Under the pieces are notes generated by a model, which was not told the origin of the DNA, searched no databases, and saw nothing but the letters and a program-made list of their open reading frames with translations. This document shows positions 39,755-52,239 of a stretch of 64,000 bases of DNA, in pieces; within the stretch, counting starts at the first letter, position 1; every line of letters begins with the position of its first letter. A program made the translations under genes and the position numbers. The stretch is from Adiantum capillus-veneris (lineage: Eukaryota; Streptophyta; Polypodiopsida; Polypodiales; Pteridaceae): NCBI GenBank assembly GCA_014529385.2, contig CM043945.1, positions 143,726,741-143,790,740 on the forward strand, in the 5' to 3' direction.

Positions 39755-39990
39755 TACAACCTACCTCAGTTGGTGAGACCTTTGTGATGTAACCGCAAGG
39801 TTGAAGGTTCAAGGCTCACGAGTTGCGTTCTCTTGTGTGTATTCTCTTCTCCTATTGGGGCGGTTGCCCCTCGAGGGTGTAATGTGTTGGTCTTTTCTGT
39901 GCTCATTGAAAGCAGGGTGCGACTCTGTGTATCCCATCCTCCCGTGCGACCCGGCTTTTAGACACTTCTTATTTTTTAAGGCTTTTTATT
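39755..39990 (+). mobile_element. tRNA-derived SINE-like element
   Basis: A-box-like TACCTCAGTTGG (39762-39773) and B-box-like GGTTCAAGGC (39806-39815), spaced 32 bases as in RNA polymerase III promoters, with a head that reads like a tRNA. A body containing GTGCGACTCTGTGTATCCC follows, then a T-rich end. It resembles plant Au-type SINEs in layout. Target duplication not identified. Confidence 0.5.
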
Positions 39991-40159
39991 TTCCTGAGAT
40001 TGAGGAGACCTAATTGAAATCTTCTTTTCTTTAGGTTTTAATTTATCAATGCCAACGTTGAACGTTCGTTCACCTTGATCCGTAACCTCAGTTACATCAA
40101 CTAAGCGTACTTAAAGTGAGGCAGGATGGCTCTTTGATTTAGCCAAGCTAATTGCTGTC

Positions 40160-40174
40160 ATGGCAGTGCAGTAG
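40160..40174 (+). promoter_or_regulatory. Four-codon upstream ORF in a duplicated leader of the sugar transporter gene
   Basis: About 40108-40173 and 40195-40262 are diverged direct copies. Both contain AGGATGGCT/GAATGGCT, a TTTAGC motif and an ATGGCAGT start. The second copy holds the true start at 40247. The first copy starts at 40160 but stops after four codons (M-A-V-Q). If transcribed, it would be an upstream ORF 87 bases before the start codon. Confidence 0.5.
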
Positions 40175-40246
40175 AAGCGACAATTCCATTATTAAAGCGA
40201 GGCGCCAGAATGGCTGTTTAATTTAGCAGAGCGTCTATTATCAAAC

Positions 40247-42156
40247 ATGGCAGTTGGCAGTGTAGTAGAAGCAAACAAAGCAGTGCCGCTGCCGCCACCG
40301 CCACCGGCTCAGATAACAGCCTACGTGGTGTACACATGCATTATGGCCGGCAGCGGTGGCCTCATGTATGGATATGACCTTGTCATTGCCGGTAATTATG
40401 CCTCTCTATTTATTAATTACTCAACTAGGTAATACACAGATAAAGCACATCATTTATTTGTGTCAGTATGTATATATTTATATTTTGATGCTTTCGCTTA
40501 TACCTCTTGCCTGCAGGGGGCATTTCAATTATGGATGATTTTCTGCTCAAATTCTATCCAAATGTGTACATACATAAGAAGAATGCCCAAGAAGACAACT
40601 ACTGCAGGTACAACAACCAAGTCTTCCAGCTATTCAGCTCCAGCCTCTACCTAGCAGCTTTGATCGCCACCTTCTTCGCATCCGTGGTAAGCAAAAAGCT
40701 GGGAAGAAGGGCAACCATGTTAGGTGCAGGCATGTTCTTTATCGTCGGTACAGTCATTGGCACCGCAGCAGAAAACCTTGCCATGATCATTACTGGTCGG
40801 GCCCTTCTCGGATGTGGAATTGGCTTTGCCAACCAGGTAGTATTATAGGCTATGCATAGCTAAGATTTGAGTTTCACATTATTACACCCATATAAAGAGA
40901 TATGCATACAGCTTTCAAATCTGATGGTTGAATGGGTATATAACATAGTAACATCTTATAACTGCAGGCGGTGCCAGTGTACTTGTCGGAGATAGCACCT
41001 CCAAGAATTAGAGGAGGCCTGAACATACTGTTTGGGGTGTATTTGACCATAGGAATACTCTCAGGCAACATTGTCAACTACTTTGCAGCTAAGGTACATC
41101 CATGGGGATGGAGGCTCTCATTGGGAATAGCAGGAATCCCAGCTCTTCTTCTCACACTCTGCAGTCTTGTCATTGTAGAGACCCCCTCTTCTCTCATAGA
41201 GAGGGGCAAGCATGAGCAAGCGCGAGATGTGCTTCGCAGGATTCGGGGAACCACAGAAGTTTTGGCTGAGCTTGATGAGCTTATAGAGACCTCTAGGAGG
41301 GATAGCCGACGACCTAGCTGGGAAAGCTTTAGAGAGTTTTTTTGTGAGAGAAGGCATAGAGGTGAGATGGTGGTGGCTTGCATGCTACCCTTCTTCCAGC
41401 AGGTGGCAGGCAACGATGCCATCTTGTTCTATGGGACTTTCCTCTTCAAGCTGGCTGGCTTTGGTGATCAGGCATCCCTCTACTCAGCTATCATCACCGG
41501 CGCATGTGCATTCCTATCGTGCTCGTCAACGATTCTGTTCATCGATAGACTCGGCCGACGTCCATTGCTTCTCATTGGCTGTGCTTTGATGGCTTCTTCT
41601 CTGGTATGCACGCACTAGTCCTGACTAAGAAGCTCTTGTTTGTAAATGTTGTGCAATTCTCTCTCGAGTGAAGTATGGTGTCGGCTCTTGCCAGGTGGTC
41701 GTGGGCAGCATCTTTGCAGCAACATTACAGGGCGATGTGAGGAAGTTGCCATTGGCAGAGAGTGTGACAGAGGTGGTGATGGTTTGTATCTTTGTCATTG
41801 GCTTTGGAGTGTCACTAGGGCCACTTGCATGGCTCATACCAAGCGAGATCCTCTCTCAAGAAGTGCGGTCGGCCGGGCAAAGCATCGCAGTCTTTGTCAA
41901 CATGCTGTTCAAGTTCATCATTGCACAGACATTCTTGTCCATGTTGTGTGCCTTCAAGTTTGGCATTTTCTTCTTCTTTGCAGGCTGGAGTTTTGTGATT
42001 GCCACCTTCATCATACTCCTCTTGCCCGAGACGAAGCAGGTTCCTTTACACAAGATGGAAACCTTATGGCAGGACCATTGGTTCTGGAAGCAAATTGTGG
42101 GCCCACCATCATCGCCAAATCCCGTCTATTATTCAGATCCTTCTCCCATGTTGTGA
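40247..42156 (+). CDS. STP: STP-class monosaccharide/H+ symporter, four exons, 520 aa
   Basis: Exons 40247-40391, 40517-40836, 40968-41603 and 41695-42156, with GT-AG introns of 125, 131 and 91 bp. The joined frame is 521 codons with stop, usual for STPs. A plasma-membrane, 12-helix major facilitator protein that imports hexoses with protons. Visible family marks: GGLMYGYD in TM1 (proton-binding Asp), GGISIMDDFL, the lid Cys in YCRYNNQ paired with FLSMLC, FANQ and YLSEIAPPRIRGGLN, PWGWRLSLGIAG, ETPSSLIERGK, RLGRRPLL, GPLAWLIPSEI, LPETK and a WQDHWFWKQ tail. Oddities: the sugar-site segment reads QQVAGNDAILFYGT instead of the usual QQLTGINVIMFYAP, and TM1 has GYDLVIAGG. Substrate preference cannot be told. 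Intact, so probably functional. Confidence 0.92.
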
Positions 42157-45100
42157 CGATCTTCATCAAGGGACATGATGTTCTGAATATTAGTGTTGGC
42201 ATGTTACAAACATTTGTTTATTGCAATTAGCTTCTCTGCAAAACAAGACCAGTTCCACAGAATCTCCTTGTAGTACAAAGTGATAACCTCTACGAGAAGG
42301 TTAGCATGTACTTAAAATACCAGTTTATAGAATGCACAATGTATAAAACGCTCATCAGTTTTAAGGGCTCTTTACTGTGCATGTTTCAATTCTGCCTTTT
42401 AATGAGAAAACAAATGAAGTGGGGATGTGCAATTGCGCGGTAGGGTGTAGTTTTGTTGTATGTTCTGATTGCCAGAGAAAAGGCATCTTGATGTGTACAA
42501 GATATATGGAAACCTTGTCGTAGGACCATTGGGAGTTGTTAGATTATCAACCAGCTACTTGCAAATAGTGATTCCGAATAAAAATCCGTAGCACATCAGT
42601 GCCCTGATTTTTCATTGAGAAGCTGAATCCAGCTGTAGTGTTTGAGTATTAAAAGCATGGATTCTTGATCGATGGGAATGAGCAGCAGCCTGCATGGCCT
42701 GTCAAACTATATATATGAGCAGATACACAGAATTTGTCCTTATACTTTCGCAATCCCGGGTCGATCCTAGCCATAAAAGTGTCTCTAATACAGAAACATA
42801 GACGGCTGGGAGTGGGAGAGCCAAATAGGACAAAAAGAGACGAATTACAAAATCATCTTGCCACTGTTGTCACTCTTTGCATCTACGACAACGATCTTCC
42901 CCTTCTCTATATAGGCTTTATGAAGACTTTTCTTCAGTTGGACGCAATCCTCAGTTTTAGGGCGGAACGCCTGCCGTGCGTCAGCAATTTTGTCAAGGAG
43001 CTGTACAGTGTAAACGTCGAGTTGACTCTTGAGTTTCGAGGGCAGCGTTCGTTGAAACGGGGGTGCAGGCCATGTGGGAAATAATTGCCGAGTTTTGCAT
43101 TGAGAATGAGGGCTCTTTTGTAGGCCATGATCTTAGATGCCCTCCTTTGGTTTGGTCGTATAGGCATCACATGCTTCAACACTACAAGCTACATAACATG
43201 ACACAACACACCACACCACCCCCCCCCCCACCCCCCCGCCCGCGCCCCCCTCACCCCCTCTCTCTCTCTCGCTCTTGCAAGACAGGTCACATACGCGTTA
43301 AAATAAGTTTTGATAGTACAACACTATTCCCAAGTAGGTGCTATTTTTGTTCAATTTACTTCCATATAACTTGGATCTTTTCATATACATGAGAGATGGA
43401 ATGATAATCCCTATACCCAAGAATCCTATGAGGTTCATGGGGGCTGCGACAAGGATCTCTCCAATAACTATACTTGTCTTGCACCCCAAAAAAAAAATCG
43501 ACACACCAGAGGGCCCACAGGGGGAGGTGCTTATCCCTTGCAAATATTAGCCATGTTACATGGTCGGAAAAGGGCCGCATACCATCGGGCAAGAGCCACG
43601 CATAGACATTACCATGGCCACCTAATTGATGCACCATGTGCTACCACGTGCTAGGAACGACGGAGAGAACTCATAGCAACCATCTAGGAACCTCCTCCTC
43701 GAGTGACCCACCCCAGGAGGTGGATGCACTCGAGTGTCCAAGGGCAAGCAAGAGCCCTAGCAACATGAACACCAGGTGAGCACAAGGTGTCCCTCTAGAG
43801 TGTGACCCAGCAGGGGATTTAAACTGCACTCCATCTTTTCTTCATCTTGTTTGTGATTACTCACTCTAAAACATTAGTTTATTGAATTGATTGTGCATTT
43901 TGGTATCTAAATAGTGTTGAAACTGATTTTGATAGGAATTAGGAGGATAAGAGTGGTATTAGTGCCCAAGTGCTTTTTCTTTTCTGGAGGAGTCCGATTC
44001 AAGAGACTTTGCCTTCTCAAACGCAAGAGATTCGAATAAATCAACCACTATGGTCTTATTCTAATTAAAAAGGATTATGGAGAAGCTAATTTTGAAGCAT
44101 GGAGTTATCCAAATATAGAGCCTCCTATGAGAAGCATGTGTATGGTTCTAATACTTCTTATGTTGTTAAGATGTTTCTACAAATGGAAAGGGACTTCAAC
44201 GAATAAGTATATGGCATATGCTTCAGTCATCTTCTTCTTGATAGCTGCACCAAAGAAATAGCAAGCTTATTTCTCTTACTGGTCACCAAGCTTAATCGCC
44301 TATAGCCACACCAGTTCATCATCTCTGGCATCATTAGAGCTCTATGTCTCACCCCTAGATCGTCCAATGCGATCTCAATCATCTTCTTAGGCTCTTAGCT
44401 TGTGTTCATCAATCCTTGGAGACACTTGGGCTCAATTGGTGATGCTCATAACCAAGTCATGGTTGGAAAGCAATTGCAATTTAACATGTTTTGGCATCAC
44501 CTAACTCCTCAAGGTTTACACCGAGCATGCACACAATCTTGGCATAGCTATCAATATTGGTGCAATCTCAACTTCTTCAAATTGGTGGAAGGGTGGCCAA
44601 ACTCTACAGGTTGAAGGCTATTGAACAGAAGCATGGTAAGGTGGCTCTTGTTGATAGAAAAACACTTTTTGAAGGTAAATAGCATGAAAATTTAGAAAAA
44701 AACCTGGTGTCATGACACTCCGCATCTATAAGGAGAAATTCAAGGAGAGCGTTGATTTTCGGTAGTAGTAACTTTTATATGAATTACTAGCATATTTTCT
44801 ATCTGCTTGGATGTATGCTATTGAGCAAAACTTTTATGAATATGGACGCTTTGGTTGGAAAGTATGCCTGAGATTGCAGTTGTCAAGGCTTTGATTGATA
44901 TATATACCGACTGTTGTGTTTAGCAATACTTCGGTTGATAGAGAGGCCAAATGTGGTGCGCCTTTGAAAGAATTTAAGGAACTTACTGTCCGAGATGGCG
45001 TCTCTTGAAGTCCATTGATATGGCTACCATGGTGATGGCCAACGTCATGGTGGCAAGGATGCTTTGAGTTTAGCCAATGTTAAGCTTGACAATGGTTGGC

Positions 45101-45650
45101 CACCATTCAACTCCGAAGTGGAAGGTTTTCCAAGTGCATAACCTATGCTAGGCCAATGTGAATGGCAACTTAAAAGCAAGCTATTTTTTTAAAGAGAAAT
45201 CTTTGCCAGGCAAGCTTGTGGGCAGTTAAAAAAGGGGAGCCGTGATTAGAAAGGGACGCTGGTGAGGCGGTCTGCAAGAAAGGACAAGGTGAAGAGAGCC
45301 AGCGAGCACGATAGGGAGAAAAGTAGAGGATGAGTTGGCGGAGTTGACAGCAAAGACCAGGAGCAGAGCGTCAAATGCAACAGAATTCAAAAAACGGAAT
45401 ATAAGTGTACCTTTGCTATTGGTCGTCTGCATCAAAGCACAATCTTGGATGGATCGACTGCTAGACCTTCCTTGCATTGTTCCATCACCTTCCCACTAGT
45501 TGTCATCGTCGTCCCTTTCGCGACTTCTACCAACATGTTCACTGTCACATCCACTTTTTCTATCATGCCTACTATTACCTGCATTACTTTTGATGTCGTG
45601 GTCTTAGGGTAGGTTGAATCTGTCACATTGTCCATATGTAAGCTCACATA
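42157..45650. other. Intergenic stretch without a recognised gene
   Basis: Downstream region of the sugar transporter, then AT-rich sequence with scattered short frames. Contains a C-rich run (about 43208-43256). I found no domain on either strand; decayed repeats are likely. Confidence 0.5.
43208..43256 (+). repeat. C-rich low-complexity tract
   Basis: Nearly pure C with a few A and G, followed by CT repeats. Confidence 0.9.
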
Positions 45651-45659
45651 AATACACAC

Positions 45660-48600
45660 ACAAACTCGCAGTCTTTGGGGCGCCCCATCTATCTGGCATA
45701 CGTATCAATCAAAGCACAGTGAAGGACGACATCTTTCTCCAAGAACCCCAAGCACGATATCTTTCGCCAAGAGCCTTTTCTCCAAGAACCCTCGCTTCAC
45801 ATCTGCTGAAAACAGCCTAGAGGTTTCTGGCGTTCCCTTGCGGAGCAAATCCTGCAATCAGGAGAGAGGCCATCGTTTTGCATCTACCGAAAATTGCCCC
45901 TGAGGGGAAAATCTTGCAATCAGTGCATTCCAGCTCCTCAAGAAGTTACGGTGCTCTCTAAACTGCACCGCATTTAGCAAACATGAGATCCTGCAATCAG
46001 TGAATTCAAAGAGTCCACACTCCCGACAGGGAGCTCCCTCCAGCACTTTTAAGGGCACCACATTTAGCAAACATGGTCAACCAAGGCATTGTCAAGCACG
46101 ATACCCTTTTTCAAAAGCCCCTAACCAACAATATCAGCAAGAATTTTTATGTACGTATCAGTATCTTGCATAGAGCCACATGCCTTCAAGATGCACGCGT
46201 ATATGATTGCACCTGGAGAGAAATCCTTGCTTTGCATCCCTGAATGCCTGGAGCTGTCTGGCCCTGCTTCTGTTGTGCATATCCTGCAATCAATGGACTC
46301 CAAGAGACGATATTCTGGACAAAAGGTCCTCAAGAACTTTTTGTGCTTTACAAAGCGCACCACATTTGGCATACATATCGACTAAGGCATTGCCAAGCAC
46401 GAAAATCTTTTGCAACAGCCCCTCACTAATAATATCAGAGTAAAATTTTAAGCCCATATCAACATCTTGCCTAGAGTCACATGCCTTCAAGATGCATGCA
46501 TAGGTGATTGCATATGGACAGAGGCCCTCGCTTCGCATCAACATCTTGCGTAGAGCCACATGCCTTCATACGCAGGTAATTGCATGTGGAGAGAGGCCCT
46601 CGCTTCGGATCTGCTGAAAATAGACTGGAGCTTTTATAGCCCTACCCCCGTGTGGCAAATCCTGCAATCATTGAATTCGAAGAGTCCACACTCCGGACAA
46701 GAAGCTCCTCGAGCACTTTTTGTCCTCTCTTAAGGGCACCACATTTAGCAAACATGTCAACCAAGGCATTGTCAAGCACGATACCTTTTTTCAACAGCCC
46801 TTGACTAACAATATCAGCAAGAAATTTTATGCCCATATTTGTATCTTGCATAGAGCCACATGCCTTCAAGATGTACGCGTATATGCACCTGGAGAGAAGT
46901 CCTCGCTTTGCATCGGCCGCTGAAATCAGCCTGGAGCTCTCTCGCCCTGCTTCTGTTGTGCATATCCCGCAATCAATGCACTCCAAGAAACGACATTCCG
47001 GACACGAAGCTCCTCAAGCACTTTTTGTGTTTTTTGAAGTGCACCACATTTGGCATTCATATCGACAACAACCCCTGACTAGCAATATTAGAATGAATTT
47101 TTAAGCCCATATCAGCATCTTGCATAGAGTCACATGCCTTCAAGATGCATGCATTGGTGATTGCATTGGGACAGAGGCCCTCACCTTGCATCTGCCGGAA
47201 AAAGCCTATAGCTTTCTGCCCTGCTCCTATTGTGCGTATCCCGCAATCAATGAACGCCGTTCCAAAAAGTAAACTCCTCAAAACACTTTTTCTGCTTTCT
47301 GAAGTGCACCACATTTGGCTTACATATCGAGGAAGGCAATGCCAAGCACGACATCTCTTTTCAATAGCATCTTGCATAGTTCCACATGCCTTCCAGATGC
47401 ATGCGTAGATGATAGCTTTTGGAGAAGGCCCCTCGATTTGCACCGCACTTGACATATGTACTACTAACCAACATTTTCCCCAAGTATGCAATCTTTTCAA
47501 GTAACCCACTATCGCGAATACCAGCCTGAGTCCTATTGTCATGGTACAAACCCTTTTGCTTAGCACATTGTTTAAGTGAGCTCACAGAAGAAAGACTCAT
47601 TCTCTTGCTCTCCATTTTTGCATGCGTAGGTGATTGCATCGGGACAGAGGCCCTCACCTTGCATCCGTTGAAAACAGCCTATAGCTTTCTGGCCCTGCTC
47701 CTTGGTGTGCATATCCCGCAATCAATGAACGCCGTTCCGAACAGTAAACTCCTCAAACACTTTTTTGCTTTCTAAAGTGCACCACACTTGGCATACATAT
47801 CAATGAAAGCAATGCCAAGCACAGCATCTCTTTTCAACAGCATCTTGCATAGAGCCACATGCCTTCAAGATGCTTTTGGAGAAGGGCCCTCGATTCGCAC
47901 CACACTTGACATACATACTAACCAACATTTTCCCCAAGTATGTATTCTTTTCAAGTAACCCACTATCGCGAATTTCAGCATGGATCATTTTTGCTTAGCA
48001 CAGTCTTTAAGAGAGCTCTCAGAAGAAGCTCATTCTCTTGCTCTCCATTTTTGCTTGTCATATAGCCTTTATTGCTGCTTGCTTGGCGGTGTTGCGAAGA
48101 GAAACAGAATCACATGCCAAGATACAAGCGTAGGTGAATGTATTCAAGTAACCACGGTCGCGAACATCCGCATGAATCATATTGACCTGTACAAATCCTT
48201 CTGCTTAGCACAGTCTTTAAGTGAGCTCACAGAAGAAAGACTCATTCTCTTGCTCTCCATTTTTTCTTGTGTAACCTTTATTGCTGCTTGCTTGGCGGTG
48301 TTGCGAGAGTCGAATCACATGCCTTCAAGCTACAAGCGTAAGTGATTGCATTTAAAGAGATGCCCTCTCTTTCCATCTGCTGAAAACAGCCCAGAACTTC
48401 TTGGCCCTACCTCTATTGGGCATATTCCTTGATCAGAGCATTCAAAGAGACGACATTCTAGACACGTCAAGCACTTTTTGTGCTTTATAAAGTACACCAC
48501 ATTTGGCATACATGTCAACCAAGGCAATACCAAGCATGACGTTTTCTGTCAACAGCCCCTAACAATATCATCATAAACTCTTTCGATATATCAACATCTT

Positions 48601-48779
48601 GCACGATGCAAAATGCCTTCAAGCGAGCTCGAGGCCCTCTCTTTGCATCTGCTGAAAACAGTGCAGAGCTTAGATGGAGACTGAAGATGGGCGTGGTCCT
48701 GGAGCCGGAGGAGAAGGAGAGGAGCTGAGATTAATGGAGGGTTGAGGCGAAGCTGAGTCGCATTCAATGATAGCGGCAT
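45660..48779 (-). pseudogene. Multi-repeat PLS-type PPR gene, decayed
   Basis: Read from 48779 leftward. The start MPLSLNATQLRLNPP is rich in Leu/Ser/Arg and could be an organelle transit peptide. At least eight diverged copies of the PPR motif YACILKACGSMQD follow (complement near 48320, 47843, 47370, 47118, 46848, 46540, 46470, 46170), mostly about 300-350 bp apart. Partner motifs LDNALVDMFAKCGAL (46642-46986) and LGNALVDMYAKCGAL (46290-46559) occur. Intact members bind organelle RNA and often direct C-to-U editing. Here frames change in nearly every repeat and no E or DYW domain is visible, so it is a pseudogene. Confidence 0.8.
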
Positions 48780-48918
48780 CTTTCACCACGGCCTGCTATA
48801 TTTAGGCTTTGCGCTGCCTTTTTTTCGCCATCAATGGACAATCAATCAGCTGGCGCCAAGTGGCACAGCTCTCTTGCAGGCTTCTTAAAATCGGTTTTAC
48901 ACAATCAAGGTAAGAGCC

Positions 48919-49476
48919 CCCCCTGGACTAATTGACACCACTTCTCTCAGGTGGGATCTACGGTCCCTATTAATTGGGGACGGCGGGATCGGTTTTGCAC
49001 CGACCGATGGCGGTTTAATCTCCAAGTGATCATCATGTGATCACAATTAAAGTGAACCCCAAGTAAATTTGATGTGAACACAAGTTCCCGCCAAGTGATC
49101 CCCATGTGAATCCCAATCAACATGTGATCACCTTGTGACCCCACCCATTACCAAGTGATTACAATGTGACCCCGACTATCCCAAAGTGATTGCAGTGTGA
49201 CCCCGTCCATCCCAAAGTGATTTCCAAGTGAACACCATGTGATCTCCACCCCGTCATTTTTGCTATATGATTCTATGTTCACGTCTCCATTTCAAGTGGC
49301 GCGCGATAGCTTAATAGGAGAGTTGTGACCTCCGGTTGTGTAGGTGGTGGGTTCGAGTCGTAGGGGCTCACCGACCGGAATCTTTTTATTCTTGAGAATA
49401 CATGGACGGTCCACATCATTCGAAGATGCTGGACCGTAGATCCCACCTGACAAGGTGGTGTCAAATAGTCCCATGG
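48919..49476. mobile_element. Mutator-like MITE, 558 bp
   Basis: Terminal inverted repeats of about 46 bp: the left end reads GGACTAATTGACACCACTT then CAGGTGGGATCTACGGTCC (about 48924-48972), and the right end carries the complement (about 49429-49476). A 9-bp target duplication GTAAGAGCC (48910-48918, 49477-49485; 10 bp if the preceding G is included) fits Mutator-like elements. The interior has about eight diverged AAGTGAT...ATGTGA units (49020-49245) and tRNA-like A and B boxes (49307-49318, 49350-49359). No transposase; non-autonomous. Confidence 0.85.
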
Positions 49477-50216
49477 GTAAGAGCCGAGTCGCACTCAGCT
49501 GCAGTGAGGGGAGTGGGGGATGAAGGAACCCAACTATAGCAAAAGCGATTCTCTCTGCTGGATTGTAGAAGCCCTACGGCTCTTGCGATAACCCCATAAA
49601 AAATGAAGGGGTTAAACTATAGTTCAGGAAACGAGCGCAGTTCTCTCTCGCTTTGCCCAATAAACAAGTTTTCTTTTTGCAACATCTTCAGCTATTTTTT
49701 TGCCCCACTTGGCTTTTGCTGCGTGAATCTGCAGGTGCGACCAAAGGCTTTTCCTCTTACCCCTGCTACACCCTGGTGCGACTCAACTGTTAACAGGAAT
49801 AGCGATTTTGGTTTGAGAAATCGAGAGGTTGGCGTCACCTGCAGAGTCAACGACGAGCAGTGTAAAAGGTGAAGAAGAAAGCAAGGCGATAAAGCCGTTC
49901 CACCTAGGAACATCACAATCCTTTGCAGTATTTGCATCATCATCTTTTCCATCGTCCTTGGTCCTAAGTTGCAGACTTGGCCTCCTACTTGAACTCATTG
50001 ATTCCATAGTTGGAGAAGCTGAACCATTCATTACACCAATAGTCAAGGTTTGAGGAGCACAATAATGAGAAAAAGCTTGGCCCAAGCTAGAGGCTAATTT
50101 TGCACTCACCACTCGCTACGAAAAAGAACCGTTGTCGACAATGAATGCATCCAAGTTTGCAAGAGCCTCAAGCAAAGGAAAATCTGGTTTAAGGGGAAGA
50201 ACATCCAGTATTGTTG

Positions 50217-50219
<3 letters not shown>

Positions 50220-50273
<54 letters not shown>
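50220..50273 (+). repeat. Microsatellite (CT)n
   Basis: About 27 CT units. Confidence 0.97.
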
Positions 50274-50277
<4 letters not shown>

Positions 50278-51596
50278 CGGTTATTTGCAGAGATCGGACA
50301 TTGACAAAGCTCTGTAGCGATCGCTGAAATACTTTCTGGAATAGCACCGATGCCCGCCATCATCAGATGATGTTCATTTCTAGCGTTTATTTTACTATAT
50401 TTTATTTTTTACCCAAACATTGTATCACATCTAGCAAGATTTTATCCTTGCGATCTCATATGTAATTTTCACCTTTTGAGGACAGTTAATATCACATTTC
50501 ATTTCATTTCTCTCTCCCTCTTTCCCACCCTCTCCCCATTTCCTTTTGAACAATGGTAGATGTCCATGCTCAAACCAAATTGTAGGCCCTACCTTTGTAT
50601 TCAATTGCCCACAACCTCGCAAGTCGATGGCTTCTTGGCACCCACAGCAAGCGAAGTTGCAAGGCAGTGCAAACTGACTAGGAGTATATTACCTTGGCAC
50701 ACAGACACAATTGGAAGCAGTAGGGAGGTATAGAGCAAAGACCTTGGGAGGCAATATAAAGTGTCGTATGGCACATATAATAGTCCCTGCCTAAAGCTTG
50801 GTTTGCAAAAAATGACAACAATCATGGCAACAAAACTTCTTGATTGGACCTATGGCAACATGTAACCACTGTTGCAACCGAGGCCCTACAACGGTTGTCG
50901 ACTCTCACATCCAACCACTCTATGTAGCACGCCACCCAAGGCGGCGTCCTAAAGTTTTTATAATTTTTTGTTGCAGTATCAAGAAATGTTTTATTTCTAA
51001 ACCCACTTCCCACGTCCTCTTTTTGTAGGATAGTATTGATAACATTAAGGGGAGTTGTCCTAATGGTTCAGGCAAGGGGCTCTAAGCGTGCCCACAATTG
51101 ACAGGCGGGTGTGGGTGTGTGGACGCAATCCCGTTAGACTAGCTGATTGCGAAGCATCAAAGAGCCAAAAAAAAGGATATGTATTAATAATGTAATTGTG
51201 ATATAGATTAGTGTATATGTATCTATCTTCATATTTTGTTAATTATAATTTCAAGAGAAGGAGATCTCCTTTAATGAAATTATTAATATCTATAGTAGAT
51301 GGTTGACCATAATAGTGGTAGTGTTGAAGTGTAAATGCTTTTCTTTAATTTTCCTTCACTTCTGACTTGCATTTCCGTAGCCAAATTTACTCCTAGGTTT
51401 ATGCATTTAGTGCTTTCTCAAATTTTGTTAAATATTTCTTGTCATTTCTCTCTTTTGAAATTCTTTATTTCCCAACCCCTTTCCAGTTTAGTGCTCCAGC
51501 CATGTAGCCCTCACCAAACTGCACATGAGTCTACATGTTAACATAAAACCTCAAGGATACATATGATACATACACTCCTATATTCCACAATGATGA

Positions 51597-51602
<6 letters not shown>

Positions 51603-51659
<57 letters not shown>
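51603..51659 (+). repeat. Microsatellite (CT)n
   Basis: CT run with one interruption near its end. Confidence 0.95.
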
Positions 51660-52239
51660 ACTTTATGAAATCTTCACGGTTAGCTTCATAGAGCTACATT
51701 GACACAATTTGCATCACCCTAATGCGGCATCTCACTAACGATTATACCCATAAGTAATGATGTAATGAAATTGGGATGGCACTTTGTTACCTTTGCGACT
51801 ATAATTGAATGTAGCATTATATGAATACTCAGATCTGTATTGTTGCGTATATATAACCCTTCCTTATAGATGACTAAGGTTAATCATTATGAATCTAAGG
51901 TTATGCACTAGGAGGGAACAGTTGTTTAAATAGAACCATAGTGATTCCTTTGGATTGATTAATTGACATGCGTATTGTTATCACAAAACTGTAATCTCTA
52001 TTGACTTCCACCCCTACGTTGTAAACAACTCTCATTACAAACTTTTAAAATGTTAATGCATTTAGTTGTGCTTCCATTAGTTTTACAATTGACAAGACAC
52101 CATTTTTATTACTTTGTTTTTTAGAATTAAATTTACAGATAAAGCTAAGTGCATTTGTCAAGAACAAGGCCATTATTTCAGAGTTCAAATTGGAAAATAT
52201 AGCCACACGTTAGTGGAACGACCATTGCAATGAAAATCA

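Noticed and set aside
43356-43637. 93-codon minus-strand ORF
   Set aside because: No recognisable domain, and a poly-A/T run lies inside it; likely chance.
49603-50112. Overlapping plus and minus ORFs of 75-110 codons
   Set aside because: The two strands contradict each other, no domain is recognised and a CT microsatellite follows; insufficient for a gene call.
51060-51160. tRNA-like segment (CCTAATGGTTCAGG then GGGCTCTAAGC)
   Set aside because: Only a weak A box and no convincing B box or cloverleaf; not reported as a tRNA or SINE.
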